64,000 nt of DNA from an uncultured Campylobacter sp. (GCF_937997405.1 NZ_CALKTL010000086.1:16766-80765); one strand, 5' to 3'; positions 38,647-50,386 are shown, counted from the stretch's first letter. Program-made: numbers and translations. Notes: generated by a model from the letters alone, not told the origin.

Positions 38647-40744
38647 AGTAAATGGCAATACCGAAATTTTCGATATCAATAAGGTCGCAAAGCAAGCCGC
38701 GGGTGCGGCGCTTTTGCGTGTGAAAAATACCGTCGTGCTCGCTACCGTAGCGCGCGAAGAGACGCAGGTGCAGGAGGACTTTTTGCCCCTTACCGTGCAA
38801 TATATCGAAAAAATGTACGCAGCGGGCAGAATCCCCGGAGGCTACATCAAGCGCGAGACCAAGCCGGGCGATTTTGAGACTCTAACGAGCCGCATCATAG
38901 ACCGCTCGCTGCGCCCACTCTTTCCGAAGGGTTATGCGTATCCGACGCAGATCGTAGTTTACGTGCTATCGGCAGATCCGGAGGTCGATCTGCAAGTCGT
39001 CGCTCTTAATGCGGCGTCCGCGGCGCTATATCTTAGCGACATCCCGATTAAAGCGCCCGTTTGCGGCGTGCGCATAGGCTATCAAAATGGAAGCTTCATC
39101 TTAAATCCAAGCAACTCCGCGCTTAAAGCTAGCGCACTCGATCTTTACGTAGCGGGCGTCGGCGATGAGCTTTTGATGATCGAGATGCGCTCTTTGCCGC
39201 AGATTAATGGCGGCGCGCAGCAGATGAATGAATTTAGCGAAGATCTGATGGTAGATGCGATCGATTTTGCCGCAAAGGCGATAAGCGCGGGTTCAAACGC
39301 CTACGAAGAGACCTTTTTGCCGCTTAAAAAGCCCGATGCGAGCCTAGAGTACAAGCCTGAGATCGAGGATGAGGATATCGCGGATTTTATCGACGCAAAC
39401 TACAAAGACGCCGTCAAAGCGGCAATCAATCAGATGGCAAAGAGCGAGCGTGCTACTGAACTAAACAAAATCGTGGATCAAATTTTAGCGACCGAGGCTG
39501 CGGCGCAAAACGAATGGAGCAAAGAGGTGATCTCTAGCGTCATCGGCAAGTATAAGCGCGGCATCATCCGCACACAGATCATCGAGGATCGCCGCAGAGC
39601 CGACGGACGCGCGCTTGATGAGGTGCGCCCGATCAGTATCGAGACAAATATCCTACCGTGCGCGCATGGAAGCTGCCTATTTACGCGCGGACAGACGCAA
39701 GCTCTGGTCGTCACTACGCTAGGCGGCGATAGCGACGCGCAGCTAAGCGACAGCCTAACGCAGCTTGAGCCGATCAGCGATAGATTTATGTTTAACTACA
39801 ACTTCCCGGGCTTTTGTGTCGGCGAAGCAAGTCCGCTCAAAAGCCCCGGCAGACGAGAGCTGGGACATGGAAATTTAGCCAAAAGAGCGCTATATCCGAG
39901 CATCGATCTAAACTCGCCGCAGTCTATCCGCGTAGTGAGCGAAATTTTAGAGAGCAACGGCTCAAGCTCGATGGCTTCAGTCTGCGGCGGTGCGCTTTCT
40001 CTCCGAGCAGCGGGCGTGCCTACGCTAAAGCTCGTTGCGGGCGTAGCGATGGGCTTGATTTTTGAGGGCGAAAGACACGCCGTGCTAACCGACATAATGG
40101 GGCTTGAGGATCACGACGGCGATATGGATTTTAAGGTCGCGGGCACCTACGAGGGCATCACTGCGCTTCAGATGGATATTAAGCTCGGCGGCATTAGCCT
40201 GGAGGTCTTAAAAGAGGCTCTCGCGCAGGCAAAGCAGGCTCGTGCGCATATTTTGGGCCTTATGGAGCAGGCGGACGCGGCAATCGTCATAAATGAAGAT
40301 GTGCTTCCGAAGCTTGAAATTTTTAGCGTCGAGGCGAGCAAAATCCCCGACATCATCGGTCAGGGCGGCAAGGTCATCAAAGAGATCACCGAAAGCTTCG
40401 GCGTAAATATCGATCTGGATCGCGAAAAGGGCGAGGTCAAGATCCAAGGCGCCAAAGCTAGCGGCGTATCGGGCGCGAAAGAGAAAATTTTATCGATAGT
40501 TTCAAATTCTCGCGATTTTCGCAAGCCGCGCGGTGAACGCAAAGAGGTAAAATTTCAGATCGGCGAGGAGTTTGACGGTGTGGTGCAAAGCGTACTGGAT
40601 TTCGGCACCTTCATCTCGCTGCGAGACGGCGTGGACGGATTGCTGCGCGCTAAATTTATCACGACGCCTTATCGTGCGGGCGACATCGTGCGCGTGCGCG
40701 TGACCGAGCAGAAAGGCTCTAAAATTTCACTGGAACTGGCTTAA
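38630..40744 (+). CDS. pnp: Polyribonucleotide nucleotidyltransferase (PNPase)
   Basis: 3'-5' phosphorolytic exoribonuclease, homotrimer of the RNA degradation machinery. 704 residues: two RNase PH domains ([53 protein letters not shown]), KH domain ([20 protein letters not shown]) and C-terminal S1 domain ([20 protein letters not shown]). AAGGAG precedes the ATG. It overlaps the phosphoribosyltransferase gene. Confidence 0.97.
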   Translation: MQCKIEVNGNTEIFDINKVAKQAAGAALLRVKNTVVLATVAREETQVQEDFLPLTVQYIEKMYAAGRIPGGYIKRETKPGDFETLTSRIIDRSLRPLFPKGYAYPTQIVVYVLSADPEVDLQVVALNAASAALYLSDIPIKAPVCGVRIGYQNGSFILNPSNSALKASALDLYVAGVGDELLMIEMRSLPQINGGAQQMNEFSEDLMVDAIDFAAKAISAGSNAYEETFLPLKKPDASLEYKPEIEDEDIADFIDANYKDAVKAAINQMAKSERATELNKIVDQILATEAAAQNEWSKEVISSVIGKYKRGIIRTQIIEDRRRADGRALDEVRPISIETNILPCAHGSCLFTRGQTQALVVTTLGGDSDAQLSDSLTQLEPISDRFMFNYNFPGFCVGEASPLKSPGRRELGHGNLAKRALYPSIDLNSPQSIRVVSEILESNGSSSMASVCGGALSLRAAGVPTLKLVAGVAMGLIFEGERHAVLTDIMGLEDHDGDMDFKVAGTYEGITALQMDIKLGGISLEVLKEALAQAKQARAHILGLMEQADAAIVINEDVLPKLEIFSVEASKIPDIIGQGGKVIKEITESFGVNIDLDREKGEVKIQGAKASGVSGAKEKILSIVSNSRDFRKPRGERKEVKFQIGEEFDGVVQSVLDFGTFISLRDGVDGLLRAKFITTPYRAGDIVRVRVTEQKGSKISLELA

Positions 40745-40764
40745 AATTTTAATAGGAGTATGAG

Positions 40765-41619
40765 ATGCAGCTTAAAAAGATATTTTTCCCTATCGGCGGC
40801 GGCGAGGAGCTAGCCGAGCGCATACACGGAGCGCTACTAGTGAATAAATTTTTCGGTACGCACATCAACATAATGGCGTGCCAGCTCGATCCTAAGATGA
40901 TCTACAACGTCCGCATGACGCTAAAAGGCGGCGTGCTGATGGAGGAATTTTTAAAATCCGCGGGCGATGAGATGCAGGCCGAGCGCGAGGTGATCAAAGC
41001 TATCTTCGACGCTGAATGCGCTAAGCTGGGCTTAGATCAAAACGACGACGATCATGTCCCAAATAGCGCCGCTTTGAGGCATATGGTAGGCATCCGCTCC
41101 GAGCTGGTCGAGAAATACTCCAAGTATTGCGATTTGGTGCTGGTCTCGGTGCCGCCTACTGGCTCTATCACTGGCACGTTCGAGGCGGCGGTCACTAAAA
41201 GCGGCAAGCCTTGCATCGTCATACCGCGCAAGCTGCAGGAGCTCAAGGCGGATAAAATTTTAGTTTCGCTTACCGGCACTGCGGCGTCTGCGCGAGCGCT
41301 CGATAATTGGCTAGAGCTTTTACAGCGCGCCAAATCCGTCACCGTCATCACCGCAAACCACTACCTTCAAGATGATCTTGCCGAAACGAAGCGCCGCATA
41401 AGCGACTATCTAGCCTTGCATGACGTTAAAATCGATGTTTTTGAGGCGTTAAACGCCGAGGGCAAGATCCCGGGACAGGTGCTACTAGAGTATGCTGACG
41501 CGGGCGATTTCGACCTCATAGTCGCGGGCTTGCACTCGGACAGCGGCATAAAAGAAATTTTCTTAGGCGGCGCGTCGAAATACTTCCTACAAAAGACGAA
41601 AATTCCAGTCTTAATGTAG
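40765..41619 (+). CDS. Universal stress protein (UspA family, tandem domain)
   Basis: 284 residues with two Usp-like halves. The first opens KKIFFPIGGGEELAERIHGA and ends in a VPPTGSITGTFEAAVTKSGKPCIVIPR strand-loop; the second opens KILVSLTGTAASARALDNW and ends in the nucleotide-loop-like GLHSDSGIKEIFLGGASKYF and KTKIPVLM. The glycine-rich G-2x-G-9x-G(S/T) pattern is partly present, so ATP binding is possible. 20 nt after pnp behind GGAG. Confidence 0.82.
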   Translation: MQLKKIFFPIGGGEELAERIHGALLVNKFFGTHINIMACQLDPKMIYNVRMTLKGGVLMEEFLKSAGDEMQAEREVIKAIFDAECAKLGLDQNDDDHVPNSAALRHMVGIRSELVEKYSKYCDLVLVSVPPTGSITGTFEAAVTKSGKPCIVIPRKLQELKADKILVSLTGTAASARALDNWLELLQRAKSVTVITANHYLQDDLAETKRRISDYLALHDVKIDVFEALNAEGKIPGQVLLEYADAGDFDLIVAGLHSDSGIKEIFLGGASKYFLQKTKIPVLM

Positions 41620-42023
41620 CTTGAAGCCTAGACACCGTGTCGCGGCACACCGCCCGCACTGCGTCTAAGCTTAATCGGCTTTTAAGCGTCGCAAGCTAAA
41701 GCTTAAATTTTAATCGGCTCGCCGCCATGACTTTGCTAGCTCGCCCGTAAATAGTGCAGTTATGCTTCTTACGGATGGGTTGCTGCGATTAATTTTTATC
41801 GCTAGCTTTGCTGACTAGCCGCGTTTGCTTTGCTACGGCTAGCGGAGCAAATATATCCGCGGCGAGCAGAGTTAGCGGTCGCGGCAAGCTCGTAGGTCTA
41901 CCTTTAAGCGCGGCGAGTTTGGAATTTCCATGCTTACCGTTTTCGGCTGCGTCGTGGATTTCGCATAAATTTGCACTTAAAATTTCCGCTTGCACGTTAA
42001 ATTTTAAATTCCAAGGAGCGCAG
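41620..42023. other. Gap with hairpin-forming repeats
   Basis: 404 nt without a supported gene. Just after the stress protein gene, AAGCCTAGAC faces GTCTAAGCTT about 30 nt away, and the word TTAATCGGCT occurs twice (near 41670 and 41709). One of these may end the pnp transcript. Confidence 0.35.
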
Positions 42024-42491
42024 ATGGCGTTTGAAAATGCAATCATCACCAAAGAGGATGATAAAAAGTATGGATTGAGTGAAATATTTTATAAATATAA
42101 TCCGCCGTATAAAGAATTTATTAACAAACGAAAATGGACTATTGACAAAAGTAGAAATTATTGGATGTGGTGTCTTCATAACTTTCCTAGTAATGAGTTT
42201 GATCATGCGCTTAGTACAGAAACTATTTGGATTCTATATTATAATAATGAATTACTAGAGTTGATTATGGATTATGAAATTATTATAAATAGAACTTTAA
42301 ATCCAGAAAAATTTCATAGAATCTGGAAACTCCTAGATTTAAAACCAAATCATACTCAAAGTCTTAATAAGCAAGATATTTTGTATTTACTAAAAGAAAT
42401 TTTAGAGGTATATAGAGATCGTGATTTGTTCGGAGAGGAGCCGAACTACACCATGGAACTCCAAGACCTAACCGATTGCGCCGCAGAATAG
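42024..42491 (+). CDS. AT-rich orphan protein, unknown function
   Basis: 155 residues from the ATG at 42024 behind CCAAGGAGCGCAG; an open extension upstream has no start signal. The product is rich in Asn, Tyr, Ile, Leu and Trp (WILYYNNELLELIMDYEIII, NKQDILYLLKEILEVYRDRD) and probably all-helical. I recognise no family. The middle of the gene is strikingly AT-rich compared with every neighbour, while the first and last codons look native. That suggests a horizontally acquired gene, possibly an immunity- or toxin-linked orphan. Function not inferred. Confidence 0.6.
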   Translation: MAFENAIITKEDDKKYGLSEIFYKYNPPYKEFINKRKWTIDKSRNYWMWCLHNFPSNEFDHALSTETIWILYYNNELLELIMDYEIIINRTLNPEKFHRIWKLLDLKPNHTQSLNKQDILYLLKEILEVYRDRDLFGEEPNYTMELQDLTDCAAE

Positions 42492-42557
42492 AGCTTTAAA
42501 TTTAACTCCATCTTAATCCTGCATAAAACCAAATTTCATAAAATTCTAGAATTTCGC

Positions 42558-42589
42558 GGAATTTTGAAATTCTATAATTTCAAAATTCC
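42558..42589. terminator. Bidirectional terminator between convergent genes
   Basis: GGAATTTTGAAATT (42558-42571) and AATTTCAAAATTCC (42576-42589) are a perfect 14-bp inverted repeat with a 4-nt loop, placed between the AT-rich orphan (plus) and the antiporter (minus). Confidence 0.7.
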
Positions 42590-42593
42590 CGCC

Positions 42594-43733
42594 CTAAAAT
42601 TTCTTGTAAATCAAATTTATCAAAATCATCGACGCGAGCGCCTCTATGAGCGAGGCGATGATCATCGCGAAGTATATCTCTTGCGAGATCGCGGCGGTGG
42701 AGTAAAAAAGCGTCGCCGTGGCGATGACGAGGGTTAGCGGCATAGATAGTGATAGCGCGAAAAGCACCGCGCCTTTGCGCCCCAGGGTGCTTAAAAACGT
42801 AGCGCTCGCAAGCAGTCTGATGCCAAACATCAGCGCCGCTAGGCTTACGGCAAAGCTCATCACTCCGGGCATAAGGAGCGCTTCTAGCTTGATCACGGCT
42901 CCGGTGTGTATGAAAAATATCGGCACCAAAAAGCCGAAGCCGAACGACGATAGCTTTTCGATGAGGTCGTCCTTGTGCGAGAAAAAGGTCGGCAGAAAGG
43001 TGCCTGCGATGAAGGCGCCGATGACGACCTCAAGCCCCAAAAGCATCACCCCCGCGCAGATGAGGCAAAACAGCGCCATCGCAAATCGCACGTCCTTTTC
43101 GTTTTTGTCGTATTTGGGCATGATGACCGTTTTTAGCGCGGGGAACCACCAAAATAGAATTTCAAGCCCCTTAAAAACCGCTAGAGCGGCGACCGAAAAG
43201 CCCAAAAGCGCGCCGATGTGAAGCGCCATCTCGACGCCGAAGCCGTTTTTAAGGTAGATGCCGCCCACTGTGAGGACGGCGATGCTGATGAGCTCGCCGA
43301 TCACGCCCGCGGGCATTGCGAGATTGAGCCACGCTTGATCCTTGCCGTATTCCTTATACAGCGCCGAAAGTAGCCCGACGCTCATCAGGGGTGCTGCTAT
43401 GATAAGCATCTGCGGCAGTTCAAACACCCAAACCGCAAGCGCGCTTAGGATATAAAGCAGCGCCAAAAAGATTAGGATTAGCCGCAAAATTTTGCGCGGC
43501 ATCGCAAGCAGCGCGCGGAAATCCACCTCGCAGCCCGCCAAAAACATAAGGTAGCAAAAGCCGATCTGAGCGGCCAGATCGAAGGTCGCGCTTGGAGGCA
43601 AAAGCCCTAAATTTGCGGCTATGATGCCAAGCATGATCTCCATAGGCGAGAGCGGAATTCTAGCTAAGCTGGCCAAAAAGGGCGAAGCAAAGATCAAAAA
43701 GGATAGCGCGATTAGGACGTAAATTTCATTCAT
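42594..43733 (-). CDS. Cation:proton antiporter (KefB/Na-H exchanger family)
   Basis: Integral membrane protein of 379 residues with about 11-12 helices, CPA2 type. The conserved start (ALSFLIFASPFLASLARIPL SPMEI region) and the LAGCEVDFRALLAMP and GAFIAGTFLPTFF segments fit KefB/NapA-like transporters. It lacks C-terminal TrkA-N domains. Its ion is unknown. Start codon overlaps the end of the decayed phosphoesterase frame; last gene of the dcd-topA run. Confidence 0.85.
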   Translation of the reverse strand: MNEIYVLIALSFLIFASPFLASLARIPLSPMEIMLGIIAANLGLLPPSATFDLAAQIGFCYLMFLAGCEVDFRALLAMPRKILRLILIFLALLYILSALAVWVFELPQMLIIAAPLMSVGLLSALYKEYGKDQAWLNLAMPAGVIGELISIAVLTVGGIYLKNGFGVEMALHIGALLGFSVAALAVFKGLEILFWWFPALKTVIMPKYDKNEKDVRFAMALFCLICAGVMLLGLEVVIGAFIAGTFLPTFFSHKDDLIEKLSSFGFGFLVPIFFIHTGAVIKLEALLMPGVMSFAVSLAALMFGIRLLASATFLSTLGRKGAVLFALSLSMPLTLVIATATLFYSTAAISQEIYFAMIIASLIEALASMILINLIYKKF

Positions 43734-45537
43734 ACGCTTTGGCCTCGCACCCTTTTATATTTTTCCCACGCTGTTTTAGAATTTTTTCGTATCTTTCTAG
43801 CATTTTCTCTGGTTGCTCAGGGGCTTTTCGTATCATTTCAAGACTTCCTTTCAGTCGCTTTATAGTTCTTTGCGCTGCGAACGGAGACGAGATGCACGCA
43901 ATTTTTGCTCTTGCGCCACGACGTAAGCAAACTCGAAAAGCCGCTTTTTGCGTCCGCAAATCTCGCCAGGATTTAGCACGAGCGTGCCGTAAATTTAAAT
44001 TTTGCGCCGCTAAAGTGTTTTGATTCACTGCCATGTGGCAATAACCCACCGCTGCGTAATTTTGCCGATATGCCGCCGTAGCGTTTTTATCTATCGATAC
44101 GTCGCACCAATCCATCGCCGCGGTGTTTTGGTGCGCCGGTGTGCTGTGGCAATCTGTCGTTGCGCTGCGACCATTCGCCGATATGCCGTTTTTTGATATA
44201 CCCCACTTATCGGTAAGTCCTTTTGATTCGCCGTTGCCATATCGTCGGTAATCTATCGATGTGACATAGTGCTCCGCTACCGCAACGAAAAAACTGGTGC
44301 GATCGTAAATTTTAATATATCTGAGTGGCGTTTTGCAGCCCTCTCTCGCGGAGTTTGGCGGTAGGACGAAATTTTGCGATGAGGCAGAGTTTTGCGAGGA
44401 GGTAAAATTCTGAGGCAGCACGGAATTTGGGAGCGAAGCGGATTTTGCGCTCGGTGCCGTGAGGATAGAGCTTTGATATGCCGCCGCAAAGTTTAAATCC
44501 TGCGTGGCTTGAGCTGCGGAATTAGAATTTTGAACGGAATTCCCGTTGAGATTTTGGATAGAATTCTTACTGCTGCGTAGCGTAGATTTTAGATTGGGTG
44601 CGGCGAAGCTCGGAGAGAAATTTTTGCTCGAGATAAGAGCGCCTGAGATTTGATTAAGGATTGCGGGCGCAGAATTTTCGCTTTGGTTTCGGTCGGAATT
44701 TTTGCCGCAATAAAGGGTAAAATTTTGTGCGTCGTAGCTCGAGCCTATCGTAATAAAGCCTCGATACGCCGCTGTCAGGTAATTTTTATCTACGACGGGA
44801 TTTACAGCCCCTATTTTTGTGACGGGGCTTTGATATTCTACGCCGCTTGCGACTCGTATCGGCGTAGAATTTCGCGTAGCGCCCGAGTACGGGTTTATGT
44901 CTAAATCTGCGGCGGAGAAATTTGATTTAGAATTTCGGACGGAATTTTTGCCTTCGTCGTTTGCGTCCGAGCCTGAACTTACAGTCAAATTTAAGCTCAC
45001 GCTCAGTGCGGTTAAATTTATTACGTGATCCGCTACTTTAGAATTTGCAACTAAAATTTCCCCGCGATCTGCTCTGCAGTTTGAGCCTAAATTTGCGCTG
45101 CGATTTGCTTCGTCGCTTAAGCTTAAATTTTTAGCTAGGCTCGCGCCGGAATTTCTGCGAGAATCTACCGCGCGATCCGTACCTGCATCTAAATCCGCGT
45201 TTAAATTTAATCCGTCTGCTTCATTTTGCGTCGCGGACTCCTCGTCAAAGAGATAAAACGGATGGTGCATTATTTTTAGTCGCAGCCCGGCAAACTCCGT
45301 GCAGAAGGGCTCACCCCGCAGGCTGAAGTCGTTTTTTAGCTCCGTAAGCGCCTCGTCGTTGTTGCCTAAAACCGCGAAGTAGGGCTTGCCGCTTTGTCGC
45401 AAAAGTTGCAGCGTCTCGCTCTCGACGATGCCCTCTGCGTGCACGAGCAGATCCGCTCCGCGCGCGAGCAGCCACTCTATAGCGCTTGCAGCGACCTTTG
45501 TTTCGCGATGAGAGTCCGAAATGACGCCTATTATCAA
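43726..45537 (-). pseudogene. Decayed YfcE-type metallophosphoesterase with a large Asn/Ser-rich expansion
   Basis: The first 105 residues are a normal YfcE/MJ0936 phosphoesterase start (GVISDSHRETKVA, AVLGNNDEA, IMHHPFYL), but the metal-binding GD of HAGDIV reads HAEGIV. About 300 residues of Asn/Ser-rich sequence follow. Then RYIKIYDRTSFFVAV stands where IYGHTH is expected, more filler, and finally the conserved tail GTLVLNPGEICGRKKRLFEF appears in another reading frame (about 43995 to a TAA at 43860-43862). So the long frame (603 codons) has lost catalytic residues and its true C-terminus is frameshifted. TTG start in a TTGA overlap with topA. Confidence 0.7.
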
Positions 45538-47765
45538 TCGATCTCTTCTTTAAGCTTGCACTGCGGACACTCGGCGAAGTTGCCTTTTTTTAGCTCTTTG
45601 CGAAGCATGTATGAGTTGCCGCACTGCGGGCACGCGCGCGCAATCGGCGCATAGTTGCTCACAAAGCCGCACTTTGGGTAGTTCGTGCAGCCGTAGAATT
45701 TGCCGCGTCTGGAGAAGCGCTCGACGATCTCGCCGGTGCCGCAGCTCGGGCACTTAACGCCCGTGGAGACGAGTGGTTTTTTCTCCTTCGCCGCGCCCTC
45801 GATTTTACGCGAGTATTTGCACTTCGGATAGCCCTCGCAAGCGATAAACTCACCGTATCTGCCCTTGCGCTTGATCAAATTTTTACCGCACTGCGGGCAT
45901 TTTTCATCTAGCACCTCGGGCGCCGCTTTCTCCTCGCTCGCCCCCTCGGCGCTGGCGTCTGCGTTGCGTGAATATTTGCACTTTGGATAGTTCGAGCAAG
46001 CGATAAACTCGCCGAATCTACCCTGGCGCTTAAGTAGCTCGCCGCCACAGTTCGGGCATGCTTCGCCGATCTTTTCGGCTAGCTTTTGACTTGCGATCGA
46101 CGTTTTTCCTTTGGCGATCTCGTCCATAAAAGGATAATAGAAATCCGCCAAAATTTGCTGCCAGTCCGCTTTGTTTTCGGCGATATCGTCGAGTTTTTCC
46201 TCCATTTTGGAGGTAAACTCGCTATCGACGATATTTTTAAAATTTTGCTCCAGCATCTCGGTGATCTTAAAGGCGATCTCGCTCGGTACCAGGTGCTTTT
46301 GCTCGATATTTACGTAGTTGCGCGCCGTAAGCAGCGAGATGGTAGGCGCATAGGTCGAGGGCCTGCCGATGCCTAGGCTTTCGAGCTTTTTGATGAGGCT
46401 CGCTTCCGAATAGCGCGCCGGCGGCTCGGTGAAATGCTGCTGCGAGCTTAGGCTTTGCAGGCTCATCGCGTCGCCCGCGCTAAGGCTCGGTAAAATTTTA
46501 TCCTTATCCAGATCGCCGTAAGCCTTGTAAAATCCGTCAAATTCCACCTTGCGCCCGCTGATCTTAAATGCGCCCGCTTCGCCGCGTACGATGATCGTTT
46601 GGATCTGCGAGACGCTAGGGCTCATCTGCGAGGCTACGAAGCGGTTGTAGATGAGCGCGTAAAGGCGGTATTCGTCGCGAGGCAGGATTTTTTGCGCGAG
46701 CTCGGGGGTAAGCTTCAGATCGGTAGGTCTTATCGCTTCGTGCGCTTCCTGCGCGCCTTTGCTTTTGGTGGCGTATAAATTCGCGCTTTTCGGCAGATAC
46801 TTTTCGCCGAAGCGCTCGCCGATCAGCTCTCGAGCCGCCGCGATCGCTTCTTTGGCGATATTTAGCGAGTCGGTTCGCATATAGGTGATCGCGCCGCCGT
46901 TTTTGGTATTGACGCCTTCGTAAAGGCTCTGCGCGAGGCTCATCGTCTTGCGCGGATTAAAGCCCAGAGCCGTACTTGCCGCCTGTTGTAGCGTCGAGGT
47001 CATAAACGGCGGATAGGGGTTCGTTTTGCGCGATTTGCTCTCGATACTATCTACGCTAAATTTGTCTTTTTGCAGCGTCAGGACGATCTCGCTAGCCTGC
47101 GCCGCGTTTTTGACCGAGAGCTTTTCCATCTTTTTGCCGCGAAATTCTACGAGCTCGGCTTCCAAGTCCTTCTTAAAAACCGCGTCGATGCTGTGGAATT
47201 CTACCGGCTTGAAATTTAAAATTTCGCGCTCGCGATCGACGACAATCTTAAGCGCGGCGCTTTGGACGCGACCCGCGCTTAAGCCGCGCTGGATCTTTAA
47301 ATTTAAAAGCGGACTTAGCTTGTAGCCCACGATGCGATCGAGCAGGCGGCGCGCTTGTTGAGCGTTTACGCTTGCGATATTGAGCTTGCGCGGCGAACTT
47401 AGCGCGTTTGAGATCGCGCTTTTGGTGATCTCATGAAACACGATGCGCGGCAACTCCTGCGCCTGCTTGCCGATCGAAGCGGCGATATGATAGGCGATCG
47501 CCTCGCCCTCGCGGTCCTCGTCCGTCGCGAGGTAAATTTGATCCGCCTTTTTGGCGAGCGTCTTTATCTGCTTTACGATCTGATCGTGATCGGCGCTGAT
47601 TTCATATTCGGGCTCGAAGCTTTTATCTTTGATTTTAATGCCGAATTTTTTCTGCGGCAGATCGCGGATATGGCCTTTAGACGCGATTACGTCGTAATTG
47701 TCGCCTAAGAAATTTTTGATCGTTTTGGCTTTTGCGGGAGATTCTACGATGATTAAATTTTTCAT
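45534..47765 (-). CDS. topA: DNA topoisomerase I
   Basis: Type IA enzyme relaxing negative supercoils; 743 residues. Toprim motifs Glu8 (IIVESPAKAKTI) and Asp82/Asp84/Glu86 (ATDEDREGEA); catalytic Tyr295 in GAITYMRTDS. The C-terminus has zinc-ribbon repeats, three of them complete C4 (CPNCGG..CSNYPKC, CPQCGK..CEGYPKC, CPSCGT..CTNYPKC) and a shorter fourth (CPQCGN..CPQCKLKEEID). AAGGA precedes the ATG. It lies 3 nt after dcd and overlaps the phosphoesterase frame by 4 nt. Confidence 0.97.
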   Translation of the reverse strand: MKNLIIVESPAKAKTIKNFLGDNYDVIASKGHIRDLPQKKFGIKIKDKSFEPEYEISADHDQIVKQIKTLAKKADQIYLATDEDREGEAIAYHIAASIGKQAQELPRIVFHEITKSAISNALSSPRKLNIASVNAQQARRLLDRIVGYKLSPLLNLKIQRGLSAGRVQSAALKIVVDREREILNFKPVEFHSIDAVFKKDLEAELVEFRGKKMEKLSVKNAAQASEIVLTLQKDKFSVDSIESKSRKTNPYPPFMTSTLQQAASTALGFNPRKTMSLAQSLYEGVNTKNGGAITYMRTDSLNIAKEAIAAARELIGERFGEKYLPKSANLYATKSKGAQEAHEAIRPTDLKLTPELAQKILPRDEYRLYALIYNRFVASQMSPSVSQIQTIIVRGEAGAFKISGRKVEFDGFYKAYGDLDKDKILPSLSAGDAMSLQSLSSQQHFTEPPARYSEASLIKKLESLGIGRPSTYAPTISLLTARNYVNIEQKHLVPSEIAFKITEMLEQNFKNIVDSEFTSKMEEKLDDIAENKADWQQILADFYYPFMDEIAKGKTSIASQKLAEKIGEACPNCGGELLKRQGRFGEFIACSNYPKCKYSRNADASAEGASEEKAAPEVLDEKCPQCGKNLIKRKGRYGEFIACEGYPKCKYSRKIEGAAKEKKPLVSTGVKCPSCGTGEIVERFSRRGKFYGCTNYPKCGFVSNYAPIARACPQCGNSYMLRKELKKGNFAECPQCKLKEEID

Positions 47766-47768
47766 TGT

Positions 47769-48332
47769 TTAATCCTTCAGAATTCTAGGCAGCGTGATGC
47801 CCTTTTGGCTTTGGTATTTGCCCTTTTTGTCGCAGTAGCTCACCTCGCACGGCTCATCTCCTTGCAGAAACAAAACCTGCGCGATGCCTTCGTTCGCGTA
47901 AATTTTTGCAGGCAGCGGCGTGGTGTTGGAAATTTCAATCGTGATGTGCCCTTCAAAGCCCGGCTCAAAGGGCGTTACGTTTACGATGATGCCGCAGCGC
48001 GCGTAGGTGCTTTTACCGAGGCAGATCGCAAGCACGTCGCGCGGCATTTTGAAGTATTCGATGGTGCGCGCTAGCGCGAAGGAATTAGGCGGCACGATGC
48101 AGACATCGCCCTCAAAATCCACGACGTTTTTTGCGTCGAAATTTTTAGGATCGACGACCGTTCCGCCGACGTTTGTAAAAATTTTAAATTCGCGCGCTAC
48201 GCGTATGTCGTATCCATAGCTCGAAAGTCCGTAGCTAACGACGCCGCGGCCGATATTTTCCTCGCAAAAAGGCGCTATCATATCGTGCTGCTGCGACATC
48301 TGTCTGATCCATTTATCGCTTTTCAGTCCCAT
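47769..48332 (-). CDS. dcd: dCTP deaminase
   Basis: Deaminates dCTP to dUTP, feeding dTMP synthesis. 187 residues, typical. The active-site region [15 protein letters not shown] and [14 protein letters not shown] with the catalytic glutamate are intact, as is the C-terminal [17 protein letters not shown] behind AAGGAAATTTT. First gene of the run dcd-topA-phosphoesterase-antiporter. Confidence 0.96.
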   Translation of the reverse strand: MGLKSDKWIRQMSQQHDMIAPFCEENIGRGVVSYGLSSYGYDIRVAREFKIFTNVGGTVVDPKNFDAKNVVDFEGDVCIVPPNSFALARTIEYFKMPRDVLAICLGKSTYARCGIIVNVTPFEPGFEGHITIEISNTTPLPAKIYANEGIAQVLFLQGDEPCEVSYCDKKGKYQSQKGITLPRILKD

Positions 48333-48366
48333 AAAATTTCCTTAAAATAATCAAAATTTTTCGCGC

Positions 48367-48372
48367 ATTATA
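48367..48372 (-). promoter_or_regulatory. -10 box for the dcd operon
   Basis: The minus strand reads TATAAT in GCTGCTATAATGCGCG, 35 nt before the dcd ATG. It is divergent from the asparaginase promoter. Confidence 0.6.
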
Positions 48373-48402
48373 GCAGCAAAATAAAATATAATAAAAATTT
48401 TA

Positions 48403-48411
48403 TGCTAGAAT
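48403..48411 (+). promoter_or_regulatory. Extended -10 promoter for asparaginase
   Basis: TGCTAGAAT, an extended -10 with an AT tract upstream, about 45 nt before the ATG. Confidence 0.5.
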
Positions 48412-48446
48412 TTTGCTTAAATTATAAAAATTTTATCACTTTTTAA

Positions 48447-49505
<1,059 letters not shown>

Positions 49506-49927
49506 AGCGCGAAATTCCGTGCGGATAGAATCTCGGCGCGGGGGTTTAAAATAAAATTTCGGCATAAAATTTTAAAGAAAAGTAAGGCGCAGGATTTTGA
49601 TACGAGCCCGAAGGTGGAATTTTAAAGCAAAGTGCGGAATTTTCGCGCTCTAAGCCTAGGCGTAGAATTTCGGTCGTAAAATTAAGCGTTAAATTTTTAA
49701 AGGATTTAAAATCATCCTGCGCTCTTGCGGCAAAATTTCGTGCTTTGCCCGTAAAGCCCGAGCCTTAAATAGGCTAGGCAAATTGCAACCTATAAATCCT
49801 TAAAATCAGTCCGCAAATTCTGTCGTAAATTTCGCTTTGCACTTCTTAAAAGTCCCGCAAAAATCCATTTAAAGAAACAATTATAAAAATTTAGCTAAAA
49901 TTTCGCAAATTTTTTCAGGAGAAATTT
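49506..49927. promoter_or_regulatory. Gap with the accB promoter
   Basis: 422 nt, no gene supported. TATAAA at 49882-49887 after CAAT is a plausible -10 box for accBC. The left part is full of GGAATTTT-like words at irregular spacing. Confidence 0.35.
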
Positions 49928-50386
49928 ATGACAAAAGCAGAAATCAAAGAGTTAATGGACTTTTTCGGCGAGAAGCAAGGCATTAACGAGCTAAAAATTA
50001 AAGATAAGGATTTTGAAATCGAGATAAAAAAATATGGTCCATGCGGCGGGAGCACGTCTCAGCTTGCCGCACCCGCACCCGCTCCGCAGCTTGCTACGCC
50101 TGCAGTAAATGTGCTCGTGGGCGATAAGCCCGCCACAAAAAGCGCGATGGATACGATCGACAGCCCGATGGTAGGCACTTTTTATAAGGCGCCGAGCCCT
50201 GGTGCGGCAGAGTTCGTGAGCGTAGGTCAGGTCGTGCATAAGGGCGATACAATCGGCATCATCGAAGCAATGAAGATTATGAACGAGATCGAGGCGGAAT
50301 TCGACTGCCGCATCAAAAAAGCTCTCGTCGAAGATGGACAGCCCGTCGAATACGCTATGGCGCTGTTTGAGGTCGAGAAGCTATGA
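49928..50386 (+). CDS. accB: Biotin carboxyl carrier protein of acetyl-CoA carboxylase
   Basis: 152 residues: N-terminal helical domain, Ala/Pro linker (AAPAPAPQLATPAV), and C-terminal biotinyl domain with Lys116 in the EAMKIMNE motif. It carries CO2 from AccC to the carboxyltransferase in the first committed step of fatty-acid synthesis. AGGAGAAATTT precedes the ATG. Overlaps accC by 4 nt. Confidence 0.97.
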   Translation: MTKAEIKELMDFFGEKQGINELKIKDKDFEIEIKKYGPCGGSTSQLAAPAPAPQLATPAVNVLVGDKPATKSAMDTIDSPMVGTFYKAPSPGAAEFVSVGQVVHKGDTIGIIEAMKIMNEIEAEFDCRIKKALVEDGQPVEYAMALFEVEKL

